In this document: positions 1-8,233 of the stretch, one piece after another
Layout of the letters: each line of letters opens with the position of its first letter
Numbering within the stretch: position 1 is the first letter of the stretch
DNA from: Parachryseolinea silvisoli
Lineage (GTDB): Bacteria; Bacteroidota; Bacteroidia; Cytophagales; Cyclobacteriaceae
Reading direction: 5' to 3'
Assembly (NCBI RefSeq): GCF_021190955.1
Contig: NZ_JAIOAO010000002.1
Span: forward strand, 868,001-932,000
Length of the DNA: 64,000 bases
Notes under the pieces: generated by a model
The model's database searches: none
What the model was told of the DNA's origin: nothing
Seen by the model: the letters and a program-made list of their open reading frames with translations, nothing else
Position numbers and translations under genes: made by a program

Positions 1-105
1 CAGTTACAGGAGCGCAAAAAGATGCTTGCCGACGAGCTCATTCACGAAGACGCCGGCTTTGTCAAGAACCTGTCGCGCGACGATGTTGAATTCCTCTTTG
101 GCTAA
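1..105 (+). CDS. C-terminal end of SNF2-type helicase (partial)
   Basis: Only the last 34 codons are present; the reading frame is open from base 1 and ends with TAA at 103-105. The visible tail reads as a charged helix followed by LSRDDVEFLFG. This resembles the extreme C-terminus of bacterial SNF2/RapA-like DEAD-box helicases, where a basic helix precedes a short D-D-hydrophobic-LF ending. That family translocates on double-stranded nucleic acid using ATP. No catalytic motif is inside the window, so the assignment rests only on this tail and is tentative. The next gene is convergent, with 18 bases between the two stops. Confidence 0.5.
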   Translation, partial: QLQERKKMLADELIHEDAGFVKNLSRDDVEFLFG

Positions 106-123
106 GCCTTAGGATTGCCGGGA

Positions 124-873
124 TTATTTGGCCGGCGCCTGGTTTTGATTTTTGGCAAACACGCGGATGTTGCCGGCCAGCGAGCGGTGATACTTTCTTT
201 CCTGCGGACTCATTTGCAGGAGCTCCGTCATAAGCTCCCGCACGAGCTCTTGCAGCTTTTCACGCTGCCCGGTCTCGCGCAGAAATTGACAGTATGCCAG
301 GCGGTGGTCGTAGTTGGTGAACGTTTTGTTGAGATCTTCAAATATTGCCGCAGCAGTATCCGACTGGCCGGCATAATGATGCGACCAGGCATAGGCAATA
401 CGCGCCTGCGAATTCCGGAAGTCCTTTTCCGATTCCACCAGGCGGCCGACGGCCAGCACCTCGTCGAACGCTTTGTTAAAGAAGTAAGCCTCCATCAACT
501 TCATGCGTAGCGTAGGGTCGTCTGCCATAAAGGCGCCGCTCAGACAGTCGTTGTACAACGCAATAGCCTCTGGCAACCGCCCGACAGAAACATAGGCGTC
601 GGCCAGCAGGGTTTTATTGGCAACGTTGTCGACAAATTTTACTTGTTTTTCCAGTTGCTCGATGCGGTAATTGCTGTTTACCGCTTCGTTCAGTCCTTGC
701 TTGAGGGTCTGTAAGTTATTCCGGTTATAGAAATTGTGCGCGAGGTAAAAAGCACAACCAATGCCAGGAACTAAAACAATGAGCCAATACCAATACTGGT
801 CCGCACGGCTACGGTAGGCGTGATACAGGCAAATGGCCTGAAAAATGAGTAACGGTGTATAGAGTCCAACCAT
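124..873 (-). CDS. Membrane-anchored TPR-like protein
   Basis: A 249-residue protein. The N-terminus carries two hydrophobic segments (about residues 3-18 and 28-44) separated by a short basic loop, a layout like the PLDc_N-type membrane anchor. The remainder is helical and soluble. From about residue 80 on it has tetratricopeptide-like helix pairs (LADAYVSVGRLPEAIALYND, then KLMEAYFFNKAFDEVLAVGR). I infer an inner-membrane scaffold whose TPR part faces the cytoplasm. No enzyme motif is seen. It ends convergently with the helicase gene and is separated by about 30 bases from the hybrid kinase gene on the same strand side, so these may be expressed together. Confidence 0.65.
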   Translation of the reverse strand: MVGLYTPLLIFQAICLYHAYRSRADQYWYWLIVLVPGIGCAFYLAHNFYNRNNLQTLKQGLNEAVNSNYRIEQLEKQVKFVDNVANKTLLADAYVSVGRLPEAIALYNDCLSGAFMADDPTLRMKLMEAYFFNKAFDEVLAVGRLVESEKDFRNSQARIAYAWSHHYAGQSDTAAAIFEDLNKTFTNYDHRLAYCQFLRETGQREKLQELVRELMTELLQMSPQERKYHRSLAGNIRVFAKNQNQAPAK

Positions 874-904
874 ACCGCAATATGGTATAAATTTGCGAGA
901 TTTT

Positions 905-2857
905 TTACAGGAGCTTTGACTTCAACTCTTCTACGATGCCCATCAGCAACTCATCGAGTTGAACAATACTTTTTTGATGTTTTGGAGGATCGTTTTCCAG
1001 GCTGCCTTTTTCCAGCTCTTGCAAAATTGTTACAGCGTCGGGAATGTGCAGAAAACTAACGGGTGATTTTAGACTGTGTGCCTTATGACGGAGCGACGCC
1101 AGATCGTTTACAAGGGCGTAATCTTTAATTTCTTGTAAATGCTGCGGTATGCTTTTCAGGAATTTGCCCAACAGTTCCTGATACACTGCCTGATCCCCGT
1201 CGCTCAGGCGGATCAGTTGATCCAGGCTATACCGCGCACACTCCGCCGCAGGCGTTGTTACCGGCGATGTGGCAACCGTATCGCACCGCAGTTGTAACAG
1301 CCGTAATATCTTACGCAGCAACACCATCTCTTCAAAGGGCTTGGCCACGAAGTCGTTCATGCCGGCTTCTAAACATGCGTCCTCCTCCTCCTTGAGGGCG
1401 TTGGCGGTGAGCGCGATAATGGGCAGATTGTTGTGCAGCGCGTTCCGGATATAGCGTGTGGCTGTCAGCCCGTCCATCTCCGGCATTTGCATATCCATTA
1501 ATACAATATCGTACGGATAATTTTTGATCTTCTGAATGGCCGCCTTCCCATTGTGGGCGACATCCACCGTAGCTTTCCAGCCCTCCAGGCACATCTTGGC
1601 CAAAAACGTATTGATCTCGACATCATCTACCACGAGTATGCGCAGACCGTCCAATACTTCGTGTGTGGGGATATCGTCGTCGTGCCGGATAATGTCGCTT
1701 TCGGAGCCTACTTGTAGTGGTAGCACTACGATAAAAGTGGTACCCTTACCGTGCACGCTCTTCACATCAATGGTGCCATGAAACTGGCTGATCAATTGAC
1801 TGCAAATGGCGAGCCCTAAACCTGTACCGCCGTATTTACGAGTAACGGTGTTGTTCTCTTGCTCGAAGGAGTTAAAGATGCGTGAGGTATCGCTCATGCC
1901 GATGCCCGTGTCGGCCACGGTGAACTGTACAACTTCTATATCTTCATTTTTCTCCAGGAGCGAGCACGTAACCGATACATAACCTTTATCGGTAAACTTG
2001 GTAGCGTTGCTCACCAGGTTGTTTAAGATCTGCCCGATGCGCACCGGGTCGGATAGGTGTATCGGACTGACGCGTGGGTCGATACTATACTTGAGGGCTA
2101 TATTTTTTTCTTCCGCCTTTTGTTGAAAGCCCGCGATGGTCATCGGTAACACTTGCCTCAGCTTCATGCCGATCTTTTCAAAGCGCAGTTTTCCGGATTC
2201 GATCTTCGAGACGTCGAGTATATCGTTGATAATGACGAGCAGGTTCTGCCCGGAAGAGACAATGGTTTGCAGGTAGTCGCGCTGGGTGTTGTCGAGCGAG
2301 GTCTTCATAAGCAACTTGCTCAACCCGAGTATCGCATTCATGGGTGTGCGTATCTCGTGGCTCATATTTGCCATAAACGTTTGCTTGGCGCGCAAGGCGT
2401 GCTCGGCTTTCTTTTTGTCGGTAATATCGCGAGACACGCCAAATGTGCCCATGATTTCCTGCCGCTCGTTTAGCAGGGGCCACTTGGAGCTTGTGATCCA
2501 CCGGCTCGAGCCGTCCTCAAAGGTTTCGCGCTCTTCAATATTAATAAGCGGAATACCTGTGGCAATGATCCGCTGTTCATCAAAATAGGCCTGGTGGCTA
2601 TGCTCCGCCGAAAAGAAATCAAAATCTGTCTTGCCCCACAGCTCCTCTTCATTCGTAGCACCCAACCAGGTGGCCTGCTTTTGACTACACCGTAAAAACC
2701 GGCTATTCCGATCTTTGAAGTAAATCTGATCCGGTGTCGTCTTCAGCAGGACGTCAAAAAGCATATTTCCCGAAAAATACGCTTCATTAATGTCCGCCGT
2801 GTCCATGTAGTCTGGGTAAGTACGTAAGGGTGCGGCAATTTTATCGCCAATGCTCAA
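905..2857 (-). CDS. PAS-HisKA-HATPase-REC-Hpt hybrid histidine kinase
   Basis: A 650-residue cytoplasmic hybrid sensor kinase. Domains in order are a PAS domain (about 32-150, ending in the usual FGVSRDITDKKKAE linker), a dimerisation/phosphoacceptor domain with FMANMSHEIRTPMN (His167), a GHKL ATPase with the N box (NILNNLVSNATKFTD), G1 (DTGIGM) and G2 (GGTGLGLAIC), a receiver (about 408-525; DIVLMDMQMPEMDG holds the phosphoacceptor Asp), and a C-terminal Hpt domain (KAHSLKSP holds the phospho-His near 592). There is no membrane segment, so the PAS domain probably senses an intracellular signal. The Hpt module implies onward phosphotransfer to a separate response regulator, which is not encoded nearby. 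Confidence 0.95.
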   Translation of the reverse strand: MSIGDKIAAPLRTYPDYMDTADINEAYFSGNMLFDVLLKTTPDQIYFKDRNSRFLRCSQKQATWLGATNEEELWGKTDFDFFSAEHSHQAYFDEQRIIATGIPLINIEERETFEDGSSRWITSSKWPLLNERQEIMGTFGVSRDITDKKKAEHALRAKQTFMANMSHEIRTPMNAILGLSKLLMKTSLDNTQRDYLQTIVSSGQNLLVIINDILDVSKIESGKLRFEKIGMKLRQVLPMTIAGFQQKAEEKNIALKYSIDPRVSPIHLSDPVRIGQILNNLVSNATKFTDKGYVSVTCSLLEKNEDIEVVQFTVADTGIGMSDTSRIFNSFEQENNTVTRKYGGTGLGLAICSQLISQFHGTIDVKSVHGKGTTFIVVLPLQVGSESDIIRHDDDIPTHEVLDGLRILVVDDVEINTFLAKMCLEGWKATVDVAHNGKAAIQKIKNYPYDIVLMDMQMPEMDGLTATRYIRNALHNNLPIIALTANALKEEEDACLEAGMNDFVAKPFEEMVLLRKILRLLQLRCDTVATSPVTTPAAECARYSLDQLIRLSDGDQAVYQELLGKFLKSIPQHLQEIKDYALVNDLASLRHKAHSLKSPVSFLHIPDAVTILQELEKGSLENDPPKHQKSIVQLDELLMGIVEELKSKLL

Positions 2858-2886
2858 GATAAGGTTTTTTCACCCTCTTTACGCAT

Positions 2887-2911
2887 CAGAATTCCCAAAA
2901 ATGGAATTCTG
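2887..2911. repeat. Perfect 9-bp inverted repeat upstream of hybrid kinase
   Basis: CAGAATTCC at 2887-2895 and GGAATTCTG at 2903-2911 form a perfect stem around a 7-base A-rich loop, 30 bases upstream of the hybrid kinase start. No U-run follows on either side, so it looks more like an operator or RNA stem than an intrinsic terminator. Function unknown. Confidence 0.4.
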
Positions 2912-2999
2912 CATAGAATAGCATAATCGGTCTACACCTGTAGAAACCTACTTGGATAACTAAAATACAAATTTTATTCGTTCTTTTTACACCTAACAA

Positions 3000-3380
3000 T
3001 CAGAGCGCATTCTCGTCGGTGTTCACCATAAACATTGCGGTAGGCACAAAACGTTTGAACAGGGAATCTTTCAACGCCTCGTCTATGGGCAATGTGCCGA
3101 TTGCCTTGGCCATACACGAGAGCCAGGCCACGGCATCGTCTTCGGTAATGACATGGGGCATGTGGCGGGCTCGCAGCTGTGGGTGCCCGTGCTTTTCACT
3201 ATATAGCGATGGGCCGCCCAAAAACTGCGTAAGGAACAACCGCTGCTTTTCTTTAATCTCTTCTTTATCGCTCTTAAACAAATGTGCGATCTGCTCGTGT
3301 TCAAATACCAGGTCGTAGAACCGGTCTACCAGTATGCGTATATTCTCCTCGCCCAGCAGTTCGAAATAAGTCGTTTGCAT
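3000..3380 (-). CDS. Truncated haemoglobin, group II-like
   Basis: A 126-residue single-domain globin of the short 2-on-2 type. The sequence has FLGGPSLYSEKHGHPQLRAR followed by HMPH, the classic truncated-globin signature. The His in RARHMP is the expected proximal haem ligand, and Trp in AVAWLSCM matches the G8 Trp typical of group II. The N-terminus starts with FELLGEENIRILVDRFYD, the usual helix B/C. The family binds O2, NO or other diatomics and is commonly linked to redox or nitrosative stress, but the physiological role here is inferred only. Upstream is a divergent gene for a rhodanese-thioredoxin lipoprotein. Confidence 0.9.
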   Translation of the reverse strand: MQTTYFELLGEENIRILVDRFYDLVFEHEQIAHLFKSDKEEIKEKQRLFLTQFLGGPSLYSEKHGHPQLRARHMPHVITEDDAVAWLSCMAKAIGTLPIDEALKDSLFKRFVPTAMFMVNTDENAL

Positions 3381-3635
3381 GCGGCAATATTGGAAGATTA
3401 AACATCGAAAAACAAGACATTTGTCATCTCTACCCGAGGCGGCACAGGTCGCTGAAATTATTGTTTACGATTTTTAATCAGTTGCCGCTCGAAGGTCTAT
3501 AGGATGGATATCATAGCCCCGCCCGTACAATGTCTTTTGACAGATGTGCAGTTCGCAAATATCCGTGCGCGTTGCCGCGAAACAGTAGTTGTTTTTAGTA
3601 TCTTGCCTGGCGTTCGAAAATCAGACACGTTCGCC

Positions 3636-4361
3636 ATGCAATTTATGAACCGATACAAATTGTTTTTAGTAGCCGTTGTCAGCATGCTGATAAGCGCTTG
3701 CAGCGGACAGCGTGAGCGGGCGTTATCGCCCGCCGATTTTGACGAGGCCATTCGCGACGATGCGGGGGCTGTGGTGCTGGATGTCCGTACGCCCCGCGAG
3801 TATGCGGAGGGCTTTATTGCCCGGGCACAGAATCTGGATTTCAACAACAGCAATTTTACCGCAGCGGTAGAAGAGCTGGATAAAAACAAAACGTATTATG
3901 TATACTGCCTCGTAGGCGCCCGCAGCGCCGACGCAGCCACCTATATGCGCAGCCACGGCTTTAAATCAGTATACGAATTGAAGGGCGGCATTACCGCCTG
4001 GCAGCGGAGTGATTTGCCACTGGTGCAGGCCGGACAAGCCAACTTGCGCACGGATGCTATATCGATGGAGGCGTATCGCGCCATCATTGCATCGGACACC
4101 GCTGTACTCATCGACTTCTATGCGCCGTGGTGTGGCCCTTGCAAAAGGCTGGAGCCCATTCTGCAGGAGTTTGGCCGAGAGCACACCGGCCGTCTGAAAA
4201 TCGTCCGATTGAACATCGACGAGAGCAAACAACTCGCCGGCGAGTTAGGAATAACGCAAATTCCGTTGCTAAAGCTCTTCAAAAGCGGTGAGGAGAAATG
4301 GTCTTACCTGGGGTTGCTGGATAAGGCAACGTTAGAAGCCGGCGCCGTACAGCATCTATAA
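3636..4361 (+). CDS. Rhodanese-thioredoxin fusion lipoprotein
   Basis: The frame is open from 3504, but I choose the start at 3636 (or 3645) because it places a proper lipoprotein signal at the N-terminus: KLFLVAVVSMLISAC with lipid-accepting Cys22. After it come a rhodanese domain with VYCLVGARSADAATYMRS, whose Cys is the sulfur-accepting residue, and a C-terminal thioredoxin domain with FYAPWCGPCKRLEP (the CxxC redox pair). The protein should be anchored in the cell envelope and couple sulfur transfer or disulfide chemistry there. The same domain pair is known from Bacteroidota envelope proteins; the substrate is unknown. A DUF1801 gene starts 10 bases downstream. Confidence 0.88.
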   Translation: MQFMNRYKLFLVAVVSMLISACSGQRERALSPADFDEAIRDDAGAVVLDVRTPREYAEGFIARAQNLDFNNSNFTAAVEELDKNKTYYVYCLVGARSADAATYMRSHGFKSVYELKGGITAWQRSDLPLVQAGQANLRTDAISMEAYRAIIASDTAVLIDFYAPWCGPCKRLEPILQEFGREHTGRLKIVRLNIDESKQLAGELGITQIPLLKLFKSGEEKWSYLGLLDKATLEAGAVQHL

Positions 4362-4371
4362 GTGAATTACT

Positions 4372-4782
4372 ATGGCCGAGTTAAAGACAAAGAAAACTGA
4401 AAAGTCGGTAGAGGAGTTTCTGGATGGCGTGCCCGCGGAAGATGTGCGCGACGATTGTTTTGCACTTGTAAAACTGATGACGAAGGTGACCGGCGAAGCA
4501 CCGCGCATGTGGGGACCAAGCATCATAGGCTTCGGTCAATACCACTATCGCTATGACAGCGGCCACGAAGGCGACATGTGCCTGGCCGGCTTTTCGCCAC
4601 GCAAGCAAAACATCACGCTATACGTTACGCCCGGCACCAGCACGGTCATGGAAAAACTGGGTAAACACAAAGCAGGCAAAGGTTGTATCTATATCAAACG
4701 CCTGCAGGACATCGACGCAAAGGTGCTCACAACCCTCATCGAGCAGTCGGTGAAGAACATCAAAAAACAATATCCGAGATAA
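4372..4782 (+). CDS. DUF1801 (YdhG-like) protein
   Basis: A 136-residue protein of the DUF1801 family. Visible hallmarks are VEEFLDGVPAEDVRDDCFAL, then PRMWGPSIIGFGQYHY with the conserved W-G-x-S-I-I-G-F-G, and near the end GKHKAGKGCIYIKRLQDID. The family is small, cytoplasmic and alpha/beta; no biochemical activity is firmly established. It starts 10 bases after the rhodanese-thioredoxin gene and probably shares its transcript, which ends at the terminator just downstream. Confidence 0.88.
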   Translation: MAELKTKKTEKSVEEFLDGVPAEDVRDDCFALVKLMTKVTGEAPRMWGPSIIGFGQYHYRYDSGHEGDMCLAGFSPRKQNITLYVTPGTSTVMEKLGKHKAGKGCIYIKRLQDIDAKVLTTLIEQSVKNIKKQYPR

Positions 4783-4785
4783 AAA

Positions 4786-4816
4786 AAAGAGACCGGCGCC
4801 GCCGATCTCTTTTTTA
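4786..4816. terminator. Intrinsic terminator, probably bidirectional
   Basis: AGAGACCGGC (4788-4797) pairs with GCCGATCTCT (4801-4810) with one mismatch and a 3-base loop. A-run and T-run flank the two sides. It closes the plus-strand unit ending at 4782 and would also serve the small minus-strand reading frame at 4860-5018. Confidence 0.8.
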
Positions 4817-4859
4817 AGAAGGCGTCAGGGGCGAGCCTTCAGACTCCCTGGTGCTCTGG

Positions 4860-5018
4860 TTACGACTCCGTAGCGACCTTACCAGACTCGGTCTTTGTAT
4901 TCTTCGTTGCCAGTGTCGATACAAACTGCCAGTCGGCTTTGCATTGTTGTTGGAGAATGTAGGCATCACATACGAAGCTTCTGCGACTAAGCTTTGTAAA
5001 AAGCTTTTCCTTTTTCAT
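4860..5018 (-). CDS. Possible 52-residue small protein
   Basis: A complete short reading frame on the minus strand starts with ATG at 5018 and ends at TAA (4860-4862). The peptide begins MKKEKLFTKLSRRSF and contains two Cys residues (positions 17 and 26); it is basic and hydrophilic with no signal peptide or membrane segment. Support is indirect: the Met-Lys-Lys start, a terminator suited to it 50 bases downstream, and an otherwise empty 500-base gap. I do not recognise a family. It could be a chance open frame. Confidence 0.3.
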   Translation of the reverse strand: MKKEKLFTKLSRRSFVCDAYILQQQCKADWQFVSTLATKNTKTESGKVATES

Positions 5019-5281
5019 AGTAGAATTTATACGGTAAAGTAGGCTTTATAAATTCATCCCGACGGCCGCACGCTGTAATGGTTTATTAAATCTTCTCCCC
5101 GAAAGTAACGCGCCGGGAATTGTGCAAATACGGTATGGGCTTACACAGGGTGTGGAATTTTTCATCACCGGGCAGGCCGCTAACCCTCATTTTTGCCCTG
5201 TTTACGCGGTTTTTTGAAAATGGCATTATTGTTCTAGGGTGGGTAAATACGGCAACGGACTAAGCCAACGCCGCGAATGAT

Positions 5282-5707
5282 ATGAAGAGACAGCTTGTAC
5301 TTTCCATTAGCCTGTTGCTCGCAGCAGCAGCCACTCAGGCACAGACCCTGACCCCGAACGACCAGCCCACCCAACAATATCAGTATCAGACCAGCGCCAC
5401 GCCCGTAGACTTGCAATACATGTCTTCGTCTGCGGAAGGTGACTACCGTATACGACAACTTGCTGCGCAAACGTATACCACAGCACAACCCGACAGCACC
5501 AAGCGACTCGCGGAACGCGAGATCCCCAATAGACTGCGCAAGGTGCTGCGCAAAGACGATCAATATGCGGGTTGGAACGACGCCGGTGTGTACCGCGACA
5601 GTCAAACCAATCTTTATGTGATCAGCATCGAAAACGAAAATCGCTCGATTACGTATAACCTGAATGAAGAAGGCAAAGCCGTGTTGGTCACGCAGTCTTA
5701 CCGCTAA
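5282..5707 (+). CDS. Secreted PepSY-like protein
   Basis: A 141-residue exported protein with a clear signal peptide (KRQLVLSISLLLAAAATQAQ, cleavage after AQA). The mature part is polar and Gln/Thr-rich for about 70 residues, followed by a folded C-terminal half: REIPNRLRKVLRKDDQYAGW, AGVYRD, then ITYNLNEEGKAV. This C-terminal layout resembles the secreted PepSY-like protein encoded at 45503-45850 (LPKTVQDQI, YSGW, KAYRK, KFDAQGNKL), so I place the two in the same loose family. Periplasmic location is inferred; function unknown. A strong terminator follows. Confidence 0.7.
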   Translation: MKRQLVLSISLLLAAAATQAQTLTPNDQPTQQYQYQTSATPVDLQYMSSSAEGDYRIRQLAAQTYTTAQPDSTKRLAEREIPNRLRKVLRKDDQYAGWNDAGVYRDSQTNLYVISIENENRSITYNLNEEGKAVLVTQSYR

Positions 5708-5760
5708 CCCCGACTTCAACGACCGCCCTAACCGGCGACTATTCATATATATAAATAGGG

Positions 5761-5790
5761 AAAGGCCGTCCAGCAGGACGGCCTTTCTGG
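5761..5790 (+). terminator. Intrinsic terminator
   Basis: AAAGGCCGTCC (5761-5771) pairs perfectly with GGACGGCCTTT (5776-5786) around the loop AGCA. It lies 54 bases after the secreted PepSY-like gene. The A/T ends of the stem replace a long U-run. Confidence 0.85.
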
Positions 5791-5876
5791 TTTAGCGAGT
5801 GCCTGCTTTGCCGTATCAGCAGGCATGTTGTACTTTTACGCGCTGCCGGGTACGGTGCCCGGCATAAAGTTTACGG

Positions 5877-6671
5877 ATGAACGATAACCAACTTGCGCTC
5901 CGCACGGTCAACGTCTCCCGGTATGTCACGCCGCTGCGCGAGGGCGGATCGATGCCAGGCCTGGTCGAGGCGGATGATCAGTTTCTATATGTGTTGAAAT
6001 TTCGCGGCGCCGGTCAGGGCACCAAGGCCCTCATTGCCGAGCTCATCGGTGGTGAAATCGCCCGCCTGCTGGGATTCCGCGTGCCTGAGATCGTCTTTGC
6101 CAACCTCGACATTGCGTTTGGCCGTATTGAAGGCGATGAAGAAATACAGGACTTGCTAAAAGCCAGCACCGGTCTCAACCTGGCGATTCATTACCTGTCG
6201 GGATCGATCACGTTTGATCCACTGGCTACTCCCGTTGATGCACGGCTAGCCTCACAGATCGTGTGGCTGGACTGCTTGTTAATGAACGTCGACCGTACCG
6301 CGCGTAACACCAACATGCTTTGGTGGCACAAAGAGCTCTGGCTGATCGACCATGGTGCCGCGCTATACTTCCACCATTCGTGGAACGACTGGCAAGAACC
6401 GCGTCGCCCGTTCACGCGGGTCAAAGACCACGTATTGCTACCGCAGGCAACGCTTCTGGAAACCGTCGATGCCGAGTTCCGGCAGAAGCTCACTTCCGAA
6501 TACATCCTGGCGATCGTGCAGTGTATACCCGACGAGTGGCTGACCGACGATACCGTTTTTAACACGCCCGAAGAGCAGCGCCAGGCATATGCTCAATTCC
6601 TGGAAACGCGGCTGGCCCATTCATCATTCTTTGTAACAGAAGCTCAGCATGCAAGAGAATCGCTTATTTGA
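5877..6671 (+). CDS. HipA-like kinase-fold protein
   Basis: A 264-residue protein of the short HipA-like (HipA_2) type, lacking the N-terminal HipA_N domain of E. coli HipA. The kinase-fold residues are visible: MNVDRTARNTNMLWW contains the catalytic Asp and metal-binding Asn, and LWLIDHGAALYF carries the metal-binding Asp of the D-x-G motif. An N-terminal FLYVLKFRGAGQGTKALIAE provides the nucleotide-binding Lys region. HipA family members phosphorylate proteins; whether this one acts as a toxin is not known. It overlaps by 23 bases the DUF3037 gene, a pairing that recurs in bacterial genomes. Confidence 0.82.
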   Translation: MNDNQLALRTVNVSRYVTPLREGGSMPGLVEADDQFLYVLKFRGAGQGTKALIAELIGGEIARLLGFRVPEIVFANLDIAFGRIEGDEEIQDLLKASTGLNLAIHYLSGSITFDPLATPVDARLASQIVWLDCLLMNVDRTARNTNMLWWHKELWLIDHGAALYFHHSWNDWQEPRRPFTRVKDHVLLPQATLLETVDAEFRQKLTSEYILAIVQCIPDEWLTDDTVFNTPEEQRQAYAQFLETRLAHSSFFVTEAQHARESLI

Positions 6672-7041
6672 GTACGCCGTCATTCGCGTGGTACCCCGCG
6701 TGGAACGTGAGGAGTTCCTCAACGTTGGCGTGATCTTGTGGTGCTCCGCCGAAAAATTCTTACAGGTGCGCATTTCGCTGGATGAAACTCGCCTGAAGCT
6801 GTTATGCGCCAAGCTTGATATGGATGAGCTGCGTGCCTACGTGCGTTCCTTTGAGCGCATCTGCCAGGGGGGCCCCGGCGCCGGTCCTATTGGCAAGCTT
6901 CCACCGGTGGAGCGTTTCCGTTGGCTCACCGCCACGCGCAGCACGATAGTGCAATGCTCGCGCGTCCATCCCGGCCTATCGCCGGATGCATGCCAGATGC
7001 TGGACCGGTTATATGCCCAACTGGTACTGCCGGAGCATTAG
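6649..7041 (+). CDS. DUF3037 protein, partner of HipA-like kinase
   Basis: A 130-residue DUF3037 protein. Characteristic parts are FEYAVIRVVPRVEREEFLNVGVILWC at the N-terminus and FRWLTATRSTIVQCSRVHPGLSPD in the second half. The gene starts inside the HipA-like coding region (23-base overlap), implying coupled translation. The role is not established; by position it may be a regulator or antitoxin-like partner of the kinase, which is inference. Its stop overlaps by four bases the stop of the convergent DUF72 gene. Confidence 0.85.
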   Translation: MQENRLFEYAVIRVVPRVEREEFLNVGVILWCSAEKFLQVRISLDETRLKLLCAKLDMDELRAYVRSFERICQGGPGAGPIGKLPPVERFRWLTATRSTIVQCSRVHPGLSPDACQMLDRLYAQLVLPEH

Positions 7042-7769
7042 CCGTTTATCAATTCTTGTAATGTTTGGGCATTGAAGGCAGCATACCCCGCCTGGTCGTT
7101 ATCGAAGTAGATATAGCTGTCAATACCCTTGTCACGCCAGGCGAGAAGTCGCTTGGCCCATTTTTTCAGCATCGTGCGGCGATAGCTTCCCTGATATTTT
7201 GCGCCCGGACCGTGCAGCCGGATGTAGACAAAGTCGGCTGTCACCTCCAGCGGCGACAAATGGCCCGCTAATTCATACATGCAAAAGGCACAGTCGTGCG
7301 CCCGCAGGGCCTCATATACTTCGGGGGTATACCATGACATATTCCGGAATTCAAATGCTACACGCAACGTAGGTGGGAGTTGCTTCAAAAACGTTTGTAG
7401 CCGCTCGAGGTTTAGTTTCCATCCCGGAGGAAGCTGAAATAGCACGGGACCAAGTTTACGTCCAAGTCCGCGGGCGTTGTGTAGGAAAGCGCGCAACGGT
7501 TCACGGGCATCCGAGAGTTTTTTCATATGGGATATATACCGGCTGCCTTTCACAGAGAAGATAAAATTCTCCGGCGTTGCCTCTTTCCACTTCCGAAAAG
7601 TGGTGCGATCCGGCAGATGATAGAAAGAATTGTTAAGTTCTACCGTGTCGAAATAGTCCTGGTAATATGCGAACTGCTTGTCTGCCTTAATATCCTCCGG
7701 ATAGAAAGTTCCCGCCCAGTGTTTATAGCTCCAGCCCGATGTGCCGATATAGATCTTACCTTTTCGCAT
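7038..7769 (-). CDS. DUF72 (YecE-like) TIM-barrel protein
   Basis: A 243-residue DUF72 protein. It opens with IYIGTSGWSYKHWAGTFYPE, the standard first strand and loop of the family. Later come ELNNSFYHLPDRTTFRKWKE, FSVKGSRYISH, VAFEFRNMSW and YIRLHGPGAKYQGSY, all conserved family blocks; the last block commonly holds HG and Y residues at the barrel mouth. The fold is a TIM barrel and the reaction is not known. Full length for the family. It converges with the HipA/DUF3037 pair. Confidence 0.93.
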   Translation of the reverse strand: MRKGKIYIGTSGWSYKHWAGTFYPEDIKADKQFAYYQDYFDTVELNNSFYHLPDRTTFRKWKEATPENFIFSVKGSRYISHMKKLSDAREPLRAFLHNARGLGRKLGPVLFQLPPGWKLNLERLQTFLKQLPPTLRVAFEFRNMSWYTPEVYEALRAHDCAFCMYELAGHLSPLEVTADFVYIRLHGPGAKYQGSYRRTMLKKWAKRLLAWRDKGIDSYIYFDNDQAGYAAFNAQTLQELING

Positions 7770-7876
7770 TAGTGAAATACGGTTTGCTCATCAATCGCTC
7801 GCTCCAAAACCTTGCCGGTACACCCGTGTTGATAAAAATACACGCTAAAGCTCTTCGTAGCACCGTTACAGGAGCA

Positions 7877-8221
7877 TTAGTCTTTCAACACACCAGCAGC
7901 GATCAGCGACCCAAAGAAAACAAACAGTAGGCCTGTTCCCAGATAGATGTAGGCCCAGAGCTGCATAGACAAGAAGAAAAAGGAATTGTCTTCTCCCATG
8001 GCTTCCCGCCGGCCGTTGACAATGAGGTAACTATCACGCGTCAGGTGGGTCCAAACACCTGCCCCTATAAATGCTAGGCCATAAATAACACTATTGTAAG
8101 TCACCGGCACTTCTATACCTGCGTATGAACTCAAGAGTGCAGTAATGCAAACAACGGCCAGTATGCTGGCCACCAGGTATACCGGAACAAGAATGCCTTT
8201 GTTTTTAAAAAAGAATATCAT
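7877..8221 (-). CDS. Small membrane protein
   Basis: A 114-residue protein with three or four hydrophobic segments (roughly residues 10-31, 42-58 and 86-110). No recognised domain. The start lies 12 bases downstream of the alcohol dehydrogenase stop, so it is probably the last gene of the minus-strand operon that begins near 11939. Function unknown. Confidence 0.6.
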   Translation of the reverse strand: MIFFFKNKGILVPVYLVASILAVVCITALLSSYAGIEVPVTYNSVIYGLAFIGAGVWTHLTRDSYLIVNGRREAMGEDNSFFFLSMQLWAYIYLGTGLLFVFFGSLIAAGVLKD

Positions 8222-8233
8222 GGGGCATCAAAT

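Noticed and set aside
4851-5042. 63-codon plus-strand frame
   Set aside because: Starts just after the terminator and has no family features; the opposite strand frame is slightly better.
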